Origin: Owenia fusiformis
Lineage: Eukaryota > Annelida > Polychaeta > Sabellida > Oweniidae
Assembly: GCA_903813345.2 (NCBI GenBank)
Contig: CAIIXF020000003.1
Coordinates: 5,291,815 to 5,355,814, forward strand
Reading direction: 5' to 3'
Length of the DNA stretch: 64,000 nt
Part shown: piece by piece, positions 12,901 to 23,735 of the stretch
Numbering within the stretch: the stretch's first letter is position 1
Layout: each line of letters opens with the position of its first letter
The notes under the pieces: generated by a model
The model's input: the letters and a program-made list of their open reading frames with translations, nothing else
The model's database searches: none
Told to the model about the DNA's origin: nothing
Made by a program: the position numbers and the translations under genes

Positions 12901-15338
12901 CGGATTACATTGAATAGTGCATTTAACTTCAATGGATGATGCCACAAAGGTGAACGGATTACATTGAATAGTGCATTTAACTTCAATAGATGATGCCACA
13001 AAGTTTAACGGATTACAATGAATAGTGCATTTAACTTCAATGGATGATGCCACAAAGGTGAACGGATTACATTGAATAGTGCATTTAACTTCAATGGATG
13101 ATGCCACAAAGGTGAACAGATTACATTGAATAGTGCATTTAACTACAATAGATGATGCCACAAAGGTGAATGGATTACATTGAATAGTGCATTTAACTTC
13201 AATGGATGATGCCACAAAGGTGAACGGATTACATTGAATAGTGCATTTAACTTCAATGGATGATGCCACAAAGGTGAACGGATTACATTGAATAGTGCAT
13301 TTAACTTCAATAGATGATGCCACAAAGTTGAACGGATTACATTGAATAGTGCATTTAACTTCAATGGATGATGCCACAAAGGTGAACGGATTACATTGAA
13401 TAGTGCATTTAACTTCAATGGATGATGCCACAAAGGTGAACAGATTACATTGAATAGTGCATTTAACTTCAATGGATGATGCCACAAAGGTGAACGGATT
13501 ACATTGAATAGTGCATTTAACTTCAATGGATGATGCCACAAAGGTGAACGGATTACATTGAATAGTGCATTTAACTTCAATGGATGATGCCACAAAGGTG
13601 AACGGATTACATTGAATAGTGCATTTAACTTCAATAGATGATGCCACAAAGGTGAACGGATTACATTGAATAGTGCATTTAACTTCAATAGAAGATGCCA
13701 CAAAGGTGAACGGATCACATTGAATAGTGCATTTAACTTCAATGGATGATGCGCCACAAAGGTGAACAGATTACATTGAATGGTGCATTTAACTTCAATA
13801 GATGATGCCACAAAGGTGAACAGAGTACATTGAATAGTGCATTTAACTTCAATAGATGATGCCACAAAGGTGAACGGATCACATTGAATAGTGTATTTAA
13901 CTTCAATAGATGATGCCACAAAGGTGAACGGATTACATTGAATAGTGCATTTAACTTCAAAAGATGATGCCACAAAGGTGAACGGATTACATTGAATAGT
14001 GCATTTAACTTCAATGGATGATGCCACAAAGGTGAACGGATTACATTGAATAGTGCATTTAACTTCAATAGATGATGCCACAAAGGTGAACGGATTACAT
14101 TGAATAGTGCATTTAACTACAATAGATGATGCCACAAAGGTGAACGGATTACATTGAATAGTGCATTTAACTTCAATGGATGATGCCACAAAGGTGAACA
14201 GATTACATTGAATAGTGCATTTAACTACAATAGATGATGCCACAAAGATGAACGGATTACATTGAATAGTGCATTTAACTCCAACAGATGATGCCACAAA
14301 GGTGAATGGATCACATTGAATAGTGCATTTAACTTCAATAGATGATGCCACAAAGGTGAACAGATTACATTGAATAGTGCATTTAACTTCAATAGATGAT
14401 GCCACAAAGGTGAACGGATTACATTGAATAGTGCATTTAACTTCAATAGATGATGCCACAAAGGTGAACGGATTACATTGAATAGTGCATTTAACTTCAA
14501 TAGATGATGCCACAAAGGTGAACAGATTACATTGAATAGTGCATTTAACTTCAATAGATGATGCCACAAAGGTGAATGGATTACATTGAATAGTGCATTT
14601 AACTTCTATGAGGTAAGTGAGATTCCCATTTGTTAGCTAACTCTTATGTTTTTCATTCTAGCCAGTTAGTCATGAGGTGAAAGTGTGCATTCATATTTGA
14701 AATATGTATATTGTTACTTAAGCTGCTAAAATAGTGAATTTGTAGCATTTTATAGTGAGCAAATAATGAAATATCATCCTAACAAATGACCTTTTCAATA
14801 TCTATCAAAATTTTCAAGACAATTAAAAAAATATCATTAGCAAACAGAACTATTTACACAAGTTCCATGAAAATACTTTCTTAAGTAATATATTAACACT
14901 AGGAAAAATGTTAGCTTGAAATAAAGCAGTAAAATATGCCAGCAAGGCATTTCAATGGGGACTCCATGGACTTTCAACTAGTCTAATTGAAAGCCCATGG
15001 GGACACCTAGGTGTGGGGCACAGGAACCTGTATCAATACGTGACAGTGATAACACCTGACACAGGCCTGTCAACTGTCCCGCAATTTGCGTATTTGTCAC
15101 GCATTTGCTGAAGAATTTGAAGTCACGCCAGTTTTTTTTGCGTGACAGAAAATGTCACGCAAAATACGCATATTACCTGGCAATTGTCAAGCAAAAATAT
15201 TTCTGTAGAAATTTTTTCGAAATATGTTTACGATACGGTAAAAATACGAACGTCGGAAAAAACCGAACGCAATTTGTTCGGATTTGTCCCGCGAATCCCG
15301 TATGTGTCACGCATGTTCATTGGAAATTTTTCGTACCT

Positions 15339-15378
<40 letters not shown>

Positions 15379-16806
15379 TTGACGACATCGCGAGCGTAGC
15401 GAGCGCGAAAAATTTGAGGTGTTCAAAGAGGTGCTCAAACTTTGGCCAAAGGTGTTTAAAAGTTGGCCAAAGGTGTTCAAAATTTGGACAAAAGTGTTCA
15501 GATTTGGACTTAGGTGTCCAACATTTTGAAGTCACTCATATTAGGTGGTCCCAAGTTGACAGCCCTGCTGACAGTGATATCTATTGTTGACAGAACCCTG
15601 GGAATATATCTCTTATACGAGATAAAAGGGTTATATCTGTTGTTTGGTCACCAATAGATATCGTGTTATCACTCTCAGGTGTTGATACAGGTTCATGTGG
15701 TGTGGGGCACCTCTAGGTGGTATTTAGTTCAACGTCGTTAAACTCAATAACGGCGTTCTTTATTATTAGGAATTTTGTTGGGGCCGTTATTGAGTTTAAC
15801 CTCCTTGCTATTCTTTCCTTTGATGCAAGTTCTGAATCCATCGAAACCATTTTTTCGCGATAACGTACAACTGATACTTGACAATAATATAAAAACACAT
15901 AACATCAAGCGATTTAACACAATATTTTTGTGTTAAATGTTCATTTATACGAGTAAAATGAGGCCACACTTACCAATCTCTAAAGTGACATTTCCGCATG
16001 TTCCGTCATTGTGTCTGTTCGTCTGAGTGTCCCGGATCGTAAAATTAAACTACCAGCGAAACGAAATTGTTGTCAAATAGATTGATAATTATTATCGCGA
16101 TTACTCGGGATAAAAAGATCAATTTTGAGGATAACGGATATCTTTGATTAATTTATATAGCGCGTGTATACACGCAAAATAGTTATTAATTGCAAACCCA
16201 CTGTTCGTTAATGCAGTGCCGTGATGACGGTTAATTCCTGAAACGATTTGCAATTTCGATGTTACCGAAACTGACCGACATTTTCGTCATATTCCAAACC
16301 TGTCTCCAATATTTTCGTAATCATGCATCAATAGGGTCTAAGGGGGATACGGGACGGGGTGTATGTGTTTGTAAGGTATGTATGCATGTTTGAATCACAT
16401 TCTTTGTGTAATATTGCCATGTTTTCAGGGTTTAATTTGTTCCGCTTGTCGAAACCTGCTGAACGATTAAATTAACGCATCAAAGGCAAAATGGTCATGG
16501 AGGTTAGACCTAGCCGGGCCATAACACATGTCAGATAAGAAACGAGGCCCGGGCTAGGTCTAATGTTGTTGGACTAGGTGGTATTTAGCACAACCCCTTT
16601 TTTCTTTAAAATATTTTTTGCCTTGTCCCTGTTTGCTTTTTTCTTCCTCACTCTGTTAGCGATATAGCAATAATAATAAACATCGAAATAACACGACATA
16701 CCCGTAATTTTGCTGTGGACACTTCAACAGCTGAGGGGTTCTGTAGTAAAAGTCTCTTTTTCAATAAATTGCTTCCATATGCAAAGTACATGAATGTATC
16801 CGTCAT
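9990..16806 (-). CDS. GGCT: Gamma-glutamylcyclotransferase, complete, three exons
   Basis: GGCT converts gamma-glutamyl amino acids to 5-oxoproline plus the free amino acid in the cytosolic gamma-glutamyl (glutathione) cycle. Exons on the minus strand: 16806-16702 (35 codons), 10864-10728 and 10257-9990, joining in phases 0 and 2 to give 169 residues (human 188). Exon 1 encodes MYFAYGSNLLKKRLLLQNPS, with the substrate-binding YGSNL loop. Exon 2 gives DYKLDFNGGQDGTWRGAGAT and VWGMVWMLHNSHKATLDD. Exon 3 continues QEGVEAKIYEPIHIEV and ends LQIMKDMGITL. The glutamate in QEGV aligns with the catalytic Glu98 of the human enzyme, from memory of the family. The ATG at 16806 is the first in frame before the conserved YFAYGSNL; the Met five codons later is an alternative. 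Intron 1 (5.8 kb) carries the 54-bp array and two DNA transposons. Confidence 0.93.
11215..14606 (+). repeat. 54-bp minisatellite, about 63 copies, in GGCT intron 1
   Basis: Unit on the + strand: TTCAATGGATGATGCCACAA, AGGTGAACGGATTACATTGA, ATAGTGCATTTAAC. Units differ by a few substitutions (TGG/TAG in GGATGATG, AACGG/AATGG/AACAG) and rare indels. Because 54 is a multiple of three and the unit lacks stops in two minus-strand frames, long spurious open frames arise (18-residue periods such as ASSIEVKCTIQCNPFTFV). These are not genes: the array lies inside an intron and the frames switch at indels. Unlike the DENND11 and CPSF1 arrays, this one does not touch an exon of its host. Confidence 0.97.
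15062..15567. mobile_element. 506-bp CAGG-ended non-autonomous element with 6-bp TSD
   Basis: Begins CAGGCCTGTCAACTG and ends CAAGTTGACAGCCCTG (imperfect TIR). It is flanked by CTGACA at 15056-15061 and 15568-15573. The left part is rich in GTCACGC/GCGTGAC motifs. A run of 38 C residues spans 15340-15377. The right part repeats a GGTGTTCAAA-type motif five times. A copy of the left 275 bp is at 26860-27134, and a diverged piece (CGAACGCA...GTTCGG, GTCACGCAT) is near 18935-19020. It lies in GGCT intron 1. Confidence 0.8.
15725..16576. mobile_element. MULE-like non-autonomous DNA transposon, copy 1 (852 bp, 9-bp TSD)
   Basis: Ends TAGTTCAACGTCG...TGTTGGACTA form a short TIR (TAGTYCAAC). The flanking direct repeat GGTGGTATT at 15716-15724 and 16577-16585 is a 9-bp target-site duplication. 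Each end carries a subterminal hairpin: GTTAAACTCAATAACGGC with GCCGTTATTGAGTTTAAC on the left, and TTAGACCTAGCC...GGGCTAGGTCTAA on the right. No transposase frame is visible. The copy at 48345-49485 confirms both ends. The 9-bp TSD is typical of Mutator-like elements; that assignment is inference. Confidence 0.85.
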
Positions 16807-17510
16807 TTTAAATGCTCTGAACATTGACTACATTTATATGACTTGTTTGATTGGTTGTAGTGTACAGTTACTGCTTTTGAAATGTATTTATAGGCAATAA
16901 ACTAAATTCAGTAAAAAAATTTCACATAGCATTTTGCTAAAGCTCTCTAAAATAGGAGATTCAGAGCATACCGTATTTGATTTTCAAAACAAACACGCTG
17001 ACAACAGGAGGAAATATCCCAGAATTCATAGTGGAAGAATCTTTCTCTATATGTAAAGTCACCTCTGAACACAGGTTTATTTATTTATTTTGGGACAGTT
17101 TCCCCTCTCGCCTCCCCTGTCCTGCATCTTGGGGGGGGGGGTGTATAGAGATATTGTATATCTTATAAGAGGCTGAAAATTTATTGTATATTGTATAAGA
17201 GGGGGCAAAATTTATCGTATATGGTATAAGAGGTGTAAAAAATATGGTATATGGTATTTTAGAAAATATGGTATATGCTATCTAGAATTAAAGAAGGCTA
17301 ATTATGAAGAAATTGTACCCTAAAGTTCCCCCATCAACTCTCTTACTGTAACCGTGTTGGAGAAACATGGAAAAGTAGTCTCTATAATTGTTTTCAAATT
17401 CCAGGTCAATCGATACTGTTAGTTTAGAGAAAATCCCTCTCAAACTAAGAGTTTTGTGCCCTTTTCATTCAAAATCCACTGGAGGTGTTAAATACAGTCT
17501 CAAATAAGAA
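16577..17510. other. GGCT upstream region and AT-rich low-complexity stretch
   Basis: Contains GGCT exon 1 (16702-16806) and its 5' flank. Around 17120-17290 a tandem-like (TATCGTATATGGTATAAGAG)-type repeat occurs next to a G run and GTGTATAGAG. A related copy in opposite orientation lies at 26385-26530. No TATA box or other core promoter for GGCT was convincing. Confidence 0.4.
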
Positions 17511-18489
17511 TCACGCCCGGTGATCAGAAGTAATGAACGGAGGGGGGAGTAGATCTAGCTGATTTTCGGTAGAAAATTCAACAAATCTTGAAGATTTATT
17601 TTTTCAAGAGAAAGTTTACAATTGAATGGCTAAATGAATAGACGCAGTGGACGGGGGAATATGTTAGGTCTTTTTGGATTTTTTTAACTGTGGAGTTCTA
17701 AAATAAAAGATCTATTAAAAAAGTGCAGCGTCGCCAACATGCAAATGCCAATGTTTTTGCTATAAATCAACCAACAGGGGTCTCCACGACCTGTAATAAA
17801 TACTTGTAAGTGAAGTAATTATCACAAAACTATTGGGTTTTGTAAAACATGTTACCATACGTTATATAAAAAGTAATCGAAAATTATTAAAATTGAATGG
17901 AGGGGGGGGAGTAATTTGTCTATAAGACATATGAAAACTTCCAATAAATCCATATGTCCCCATTTTTCACTTTTCAGAGTTGTAACATCAAGTTACTGAG
18001 TAAGTGAGTTTATTTTTCAAGTACACGAATTTGTGGAATTTTCTTCCACCTTAAAGACATTTTACTCCCCCCCCCCCTCCGTTCACTCCCCCCCCCCCCC
18101 CTCCGTTCAATTTTAATCATTTTCGATTATTTTTTATCTATCATTTGGAAAATTATTTTAAAAAACCGGCAATGAATTTTGTGATATAAAAATGTCGCTT
18201 ATATATTTATTACATGTCGTGCAGACCATTGTTGCTTGATTTATAGCAAAAACATTGGCATTTGCACGTTGGCGAGGCTGCGCCTTTTTTAATAGACCTT
18301 TTATCTTAGAACTCCATCAGTTCAAAAAAAATCCAAGAAGACCTAACATATTTCCCTGTGCACTGCACCTATTCATGTAGCCATTCAATTGTAAACTTTT
18401 GCTTGAAAAAATAAATCTTCAACATTTGTTGAATTTACCGAAAATCAGCTACTCCCCCTCCGTTCATTTCATCAGATCACCGGGCGTGA
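17511..18489. mobile_element. Foldback element with about 400-bp inverted arms
   Basis: The left end TCACGCCCGGTGATC is matched by GATC(A)CCGGGCGTGA at the right end. The two arms match over most of their length: for example AATGAACGGAGGGGG, AAAGTTTACAATTGAATGGC and GCAAATGCCAATGTTTTTGC on the left all recur reversed on the right. G/C homopolymer runs (near 17902, 18066 and 18090) mark the centre. No coding region was seen and I could not fix the target-site duplication. Confidence 0.75.
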
Positions 18490-18649
18490 GACTGCCAAAT
18501 GTCATTGACCATCTTAACTTTGATGAAAAATATGGTCACTATGGTAGTTTAGAGAATACAACACCAAGAAAATGCATGCTGGTGGCTCCCAGAGGGTATA
18601 CACATTTTTCACCAAGTGCTTTTTTCATCTCCAATCAAATTGCAGGATT

Positions 18650-18766
18650 CGATCACGTGAACAATCATGGGCACATGCTCTCTCAGTGCTGCGCATGCGC
18701 AGAGTTAAATTTGAAATCATGGGAATGGCGTTTACATCAGTTCAACATCGTCATTTCAAACCTACG
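18650..18766 (+). promoter_or_regulatory. Possible promoter and first exon: E-box plus perfect NRF1 palindrome
   Basis: A TCACGTGA E-box lies at about 18653-18660 and the palindrome TGCGCATGCGCA, a perfect NRF1 consensus, at 18690-18701. An ATG at 18719 opens 16 codons (MGMAFTSVQHRHFKPT) ending in ACG|GTAATA, a usable donor. This could be the start of a plus-strand gene. No downstream exon is certain; 20294-20392 has the right phase. No homology was recognised. Confidence 0.25.
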
Positions 18767-19190
18767 GTAATACTATTGAAGTTACTCGATCCATACTTGT
18801 AAAGAATACTCATAAAACTACATTGAAAATTTGGAGATCCATTTCAACGGCAAATTGAGGCCTGTTTATAAAATTTGTTTTCGAACGTGCTAATATGATA
18901 GGGCATCTTTGGGGAATCTCCCCCCTGGCCAACACGGTAAAATACCGAATGGCGAAAAAAGCGAACGCATTCCGTTCGGTCTTTGCACGCGATTGCCGTT
19001 TATGTCACGCATTTAGTACAAAATATGTGTATATATCACTCATTTGTTTCGAAAATATTCACATCTACTATATATATTTTGCAAGTGGATCCAAGAGACC
19101 AAGTGGGCAAGTCAATTATTTTGCAGGGGTGGCATGATACACAGATTTCAATTTTGTATATAGTGAATTCCCAGTGATTGATTTTAGTAC

Positions 19191-19410
19191 AGTAAAACTG
19201 TCATAGTGAACACCTCTTTAGTGAAGATCTGTGCCCAGTGAAAACATGCGTCTACACTATTGAACACATGTGTATAGTGAACACCAATTCCCAGTACAGT
19301 AAAACTGTCATAATGAACATCTCTTTAGTGAAATACTGTGCCCAGCGAACATATGAGTATACTCTATTGAACACCTGTGTGTAAGCGAACACCAATTCCC
19401 AGCCAGTGAT
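19191..19410 (+). repeat. Two tandem copies of a roughly 112-bp unit
   Basis: Each unit starts CAGTAAAACTGTCAT(A)(A)TGAACA, continues TTTAGTGAA and TGTGCCCAG, and ends GTGAACACCAATTCCCAG. The CAGTAAAACTGTC start resembles the TIR of the Tigger-like element that follows at 19441, suggesting a related decayed element. Confidence 0.6.
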
Positions 19411-19440
19411 TTCAGTAACTTTTAGAGGGGATTGTACCTA

Positions 19441-19897
19441 CAGTAAAATCTGTCTAATCCAAGGGACCAGCTCAGAGCGTTCGGATTAGGAGGTGTTCAC
19501 ATTTTGAGGTTTTGCATTTGCAAGATTTGGGTTTTTGAAGAAATAGAAACAAATTCTCAATAAATATTATAGTTCTTTTGACTACTTAGCTTTGGCATTA
19601 GAGTGACATAAAAATCTGATTCAAATGAATTTAGTCATCCTAGAAAGCCCCACCATGAGTGAGATCGTTCAAGTTTTTTTTCAAATATTTGATCAATTTA
19701 TGGAACATGTGATATTTTATGTGTTCAGATTAGATAGGTTAATTTTCAAACATGACTGTTCACTGTCAAAATTGGGAGATGTTCATATTTCAAGTTTTTT
19801 AAACATTTGAGTCAATGGGAGAAAAAACGGGACCAGAAAATGTTCAAATTGGGAGGTGTTCGGATTAGCCAAGTGTTCAGATATACAGGTTTTACTG
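19441..19897. mobile_element. Tc1/mariner (Tigger/pogo-like) MITE with TA duplication
   Basis: Ends CAGTAAAATCTGTCTAATCC and CAGATATACAGGTTTTACTG are inverted repeats. They are flanked by TA on each side (19439-19440, 19898-19899). The 457-bp interior has GTTCGGATTAGGAGGTGTTC near the left end and AAATTGGGAGGTGTTCGGAT near the right, and no transposase frame. The CAGTAAAACCTGT-type end with a TA target is characteristic of Tigger/pogo elements. Confidence 0.8.
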
Positions 19898-19960
19898 TAC
19901 TACAATTGTTTTCAATCTTTTGGAGGAAAGTGTACATCATTCCAGAGAAATGACAGATGC

Positions 19961-20029
19961 ACTGTATATACAATGATCGCCTACTATTAAAAGTGCGTGA
20001 TCAAAGACTCGACAAGATGCGCAAAATTC
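19961..20029 (+). repeat. 69-bp duplicated segment, inverted partner at 23574-23642
   Basis: ACTGTATATACAATGATCGC through GACAAGATGCGCAAAATTC is nearly identical to the reverse complement of 23574-23642. Flanks do not match. Both copies keep the same open frame (DRLLLKVRDQRLDKMRKI). It may be an exon fragment or a transposon piece. Confidence 0.6.
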
Positions 20030-20293
20030 AAATATTTTGTAACGGTTACTTTTAAAAGATTTATTTGTGTTTATATTACAGGCTACTGGTGATTCAATTA
20101 GGTTTTGTAGGCACAAGAACACTCATATGCTTTGAGAAATATATATTAGTTTGACCATTTTTCGTATATGTTATTGATTTTACAATTTAAAGATATAAAT
20201 GCGATACAATATGTGTTATTTTATTTAAAAAGCTTGAAAATATCAAAAACAATAGAACGTTTTTACTCTCTTTAATTTTTTATACTTAGGTAG

Positions 20294-20392
20294 GGTCTTG
20301 GACTTCCATTTGACCATGATGAAATTCACGTTTCCCCTTCAATAACATGGAATAAATATTTTAACACAGAAACGAATGGATCAGCCAATAGC
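20294..20392 (+). other. Orphan exon-like segment, plus strand
   Basis: Preceded by a TTAGGTAG acceptor and ending AATAGC|GTGAGT, a strong donor, it is open for 33 codons: GLGLPFDHDEIHVSPSITWN then KYFNTETNGSANS. Phase 0 at both ends would fit the possible first exon at 18719-18766. I recognise no family. It may be a real unknown gene, a gene fragment or chance. Confidence 0.25.
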
Positions 20393-22418
20393 GTGAGTTT
20401 CAGCAAACCATACACCCATATCTATATTCTTTTCAAGAGAAGAAAATGGGGATCTCGCAAAATGTATGTCCAAACTGATTCAGTCAATTAAATGGTCACT
20501 GTGTGTGTGTTCATTTTGTTTTTCTGCCTAGATTTGAATACATTAGCATTAAATGATATATACACTGAACCTCTAGAACCTGCTAAGTGAAACACCTCTT
20601 GAAGCGTAACACCTTACAAGTGGAACCGTTTTTAAGTTCCATTTTAGTCCATTTATTTTACGCCTCTGATCCCAAAGTATGAGAACTATACACCTTGGCA
20701 TCCAAGATGATTGTCGAATTGTAATGTAATTGTAATAAAATATAAAATCTGAATTGTACATTATCTATTTCATTGCACACTGATTTCATAGATAGGCAAA
20801 ATGGAATTGAGGTCAACTGCTAGGAAGTTAAGCTGCAGACCAGCTGTTAATGCTACGCATGCTCAGTTGCTTGTTGTTATGATAAACAATACGGCTAATG
20901 TGCCTGTTCAGATTCCTCTTGATTCCATGGTTTTATTGGAACTACAACTATATGGTATACTTAATTAACATCTTCAGCAAATAAATTAATTAGCCTGTCA
21001 TCACTTTAAACCCCAACACTCCTTTCTCACCAATTTGATACTCTTAATAGCCATTAGTCTGATTTTCTTAACCTTAGGAATGCTAGTTTATCTTGATACT
21101 TTCCATCTTCAAAGTTAATTTAAGAAAAATCAGAAGTTTTCTGTACAAGAAGCATATAATGTAGTTGTTCTGAAAAGTTTCACGTTTGTCAATCACTAGT
21201 GCAATATTTTCTTTCATTTTTATTTTTAAATGAGTGAGATGAACTTTAATTTGGATTATGACAAGTTTGAACAGTAGTCACAATGCGGATTGTTTACTTA
21301 ACACCTGTAGGATATGTGGCAAAAAAGCACAATTTTCCAAGAAATGTCAATGTGAGTATCTGCTTATATCTGTCTGAGCTATAAATGTGATATTTCCAAT
21401 TTTTTACCTGGATATCGATTCTAATTATCCAAATTTAAATTGTTCAGTTCATAATTTGATCTACACTAAAATTCATTCATTTTTGATATAAAAAAATAAA
21501 AAAAAATGAAAGAAAATAGGTATTTATATCATAATACTCAGGTTGAACTCCTGAATATTTGTGTATAAACAGCATCATTGGGCAAACTTCAGTTATTTCT
21601 TTAATTATGTAAGAAGATGTCAAATTCAGTTTCAAATGTGAATGTTTATGAGAGGGTTGCAAATTGCTATCAATCAGTGTGTAGGGTATATTGCACCGAT
21701 TTAGAAGTTTTTTGGTACTTCTGGAAAGGAAATTGAATAAACAAAATTAATTTTCTAATTAAATTCTACAATTTGTGAAACATCCATGGTCAATATTACA
21801 AAATGACAGAATGACGGTTAATTACAATGGATTCTAAACCACAGTGTACTTTTAAATGCTGCTTCTTATCAGTAAACAAAACTTAGCATTAACGATTGGC
21901 CGCCTTACTGTTACTTGATGCCTGCCTATAGCAGAGGTCAGCTAAGGACATGATCACAGTTTCCATTAGGGAACTCAGTGTGATTGGGGAGTTAAATCAT
22001 TCTTTTGCAGCAAGGTATCAATAAGTAATGTAATGACGTAATAACCTTCAGTAGATGCCAGTAGTCAGTTCCCAGTTTCACCACGATGTGGCTAACTTGG
22101 GTCATATATAAATGACAGGTATTCAATATTCAGTAGATTTATTGATCAATTTTCAACTAAGGTCTATAAGTGATTAGCTTGAGAATTTTTGAATTGTATG
22201 TAATCGAATGCAAAATAAACGACCAGTGAGCGTTTTTAGAGAAACTCTACAAAATGTGAAATAAATACCATGCTATTATCTCTAATGACAGAGTTATGTG
22301 GATCGATGGGACCGAGTAAAAGTTCCAGTTTAGGCTTTGCTCAGAGGGGTATCATCTCAGATTAACTGGTGGACACTATTGGAGAATGAGAGTCTATTGT
22401 AATTTCAGAATCATTTAT
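20393..22418. other. Mostly featureless AT-rich intergenic DNA
   Basis: Apart from the zinc-motif exon-like segment at 21258-21351 I see no convincing exon, transposon end or tandem array. Confidence 0.4.
21258..21351 (+). other. Orphan exon-like segment with CxxC motif
   Basis: An ATG opens 31 codons: MTSLNSSHNADCLLN, then TCRICGKKAQFSKKCQ, ending TGTCAAT|GTGAGT, a strong donor. CRICGK resembles the first zinc knuckle of metazoan proteins whose N-terminus carries a short CRICG...C module, several of them transposon or RAG-like recombinase relatives. No partner exon was identified, so this may be a gene fragment. Family assignment is weak. Confidence 0.25.
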
Positions 22419-22716
22419 TGTCATTTCATTACTAATTGATATTCTCGTTCTATTGCAATTTCATTGGTAATTTTATTTGATTTTGTAGCAGTTGTTGAAT
22501 CAGAGATTCTGGATGATTTCATTCGATTATTGTCAATCACTGAAATTGTCATGAATTCATCACTTTCTACAAGTATGTGTTTATTTATTGATTTCACTTC
22601 ATTTGGTATTATTCCAGAGAAATTTCTTGTTATCATTCTAGATTTGCCTCTATTTTCAGTAATCTTTCTCATCTTCATCTCTTCTTCTTCATGATGTTCT
22701 ACAAGGTGGTTTATAA
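22419..22716 (-). other. Candidate 3'-terminal exon of an unrecognised minus-strand gene
   Basis: On the minus strand an acceptor (ACCACCTTGTAG) precedes an open frame of about 98 codons, starting EHHEEEEMKMRKITENRG and ending AIEREYQLVMK-stop. An AATAAA follows 3 bp after the stop codon. Composition is charged and hydrophilic, with no recognised domain. The TIR element at 22724-23117 abuts its upstream side. A second minus-strand exon-like frame ends with donor AAG|GTATGT at 23549, but its phase does not fit directly. Confidence 0.25.
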
Positions 22717-22723
22717 TGATTTG

Positions 22724-23117
22724 AAAGGACGATTCTCGGTTTGGAGAACAGTCTCCTGGGCTAATAATTTTTTTCATGAAAAATATAAAAATATTACCCA
22801 AAATAAACTATGAATATTCAAAAGAGGACATTTAAATCTACACGATGTAAAAATAACAAATTGGTCTGAAGCAGGGATAACGCTCAATTAGACCGATTCA
22901 ATAAAATACAAGTCTCGATTTGGGGAAAGAAGTTCATCAGTGTACTGCGCTAATATTTTTTTTGCGAAAATCTAGAAATATTACCCAAATTAAATTATGA
23001 CTATTCAAAAGAAGACATTCAAATCTATATTATGTAAAAAAATCAAATTTGTCCGAAGCAGGGATAATGCTCATTTAGATTGATAAACTTCGTTCTCCAA
23101 ACCGAGAATCGTCCTTT
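22724..23117. mobile_element. 394-bp TIR element (AAAGGACGATTCTCGGTTTG)
   Basis: The left end AAAGGACGATTCTCGGTTTG continues GAGAAC; the right end is its inverse, GTTCTCCAAACCGAGAATCG then TCCTTT. The inside is duplicated: AATATTACCCAAA...TATTCAAAAGA and GAAGCAGGGATAA each occur twice about 190 bp apart. No coding region. Confidence 0.7.
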
Positions 23118-23548
23118 AGGAGTTCGTAATGAAGCACAGTAAAATCATGTAAACCCAACCACTCTGAAATGCAAAGAACATATCATTAGAATCCACATGG
23201 TAAAATCACCCACTTGGCTGATCATAAATTGTTTTCATAACATCCTTCTTACTCGATACTGAAGGGGAGTTGGAACGTCTGATATGCATGTAATGTTAAG
23301 TATTATGTATATTAACCATAAGCATGTTGGTTTTGTGGTTTTGGTAATCTAAAAACAGAAAATTTGGTGAAATATACATTTTCATTCGGCGGTTTTTTTT
23401 ATTTTGCTTCATTTATTAACTCAGTTCAGGTATTTCGGTTGAACCAATCACCGAATCCTGTTACCAAATGAATCTTGAGTCTCTTATACAGCATATGGAA
23501 TACCATCTGTAGGTAAAATGTCATTAAGGTGGTAAAGAAAAGAGAAAC

Positions 23549-23735
23549 AAACATACCTTTCCTCCGACATTTCGAATTTTGCGCATCTTGTCGAGTCTTT
23601 GATCACGCACTTTTAATAGTAGGCGATCACTGTACATACAGTGAGGTGACACACTGTTATGGGAACTGGTCATATCAGATGTTCCCACGCTTTTCGTCCA
23701 GAAGAGGTCATTTCCCAGGATTATAGATGAACCCT
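23549..23735 (-). other. Orphan exon-like segment, minus strand
   Basis: An open frame reads KGSSIILGNDLFWTKSVG, then TSDMTSSHNSVSPHCMYSDR, then LLLKVRDQRLDKMRKIRN, ending GGAGGAAAG|GTATGT, a good donor. Within it lies the 69-bp segment also found inverted at 19961-20029. I do not recognise the peptide and see no clear acceptor upstream; it could be a first exon or a gene fragment. Confidence 0.25.

Noticed and set aside
11029-14569. Several long minus-strand open frames (up to 599 codons) of 18-residue repeats
   Set aside because: They are read-through of the 54-bp minisatellite, overlap one another in different frames, and lie inside GGCT intron 1. No start, splice or domain evidence.
15105-15590. 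Open frames with a polyproline or polyglycine run
   Set aside because: Produced by the 38-base C homopolymer inside a transposon; no gene features.
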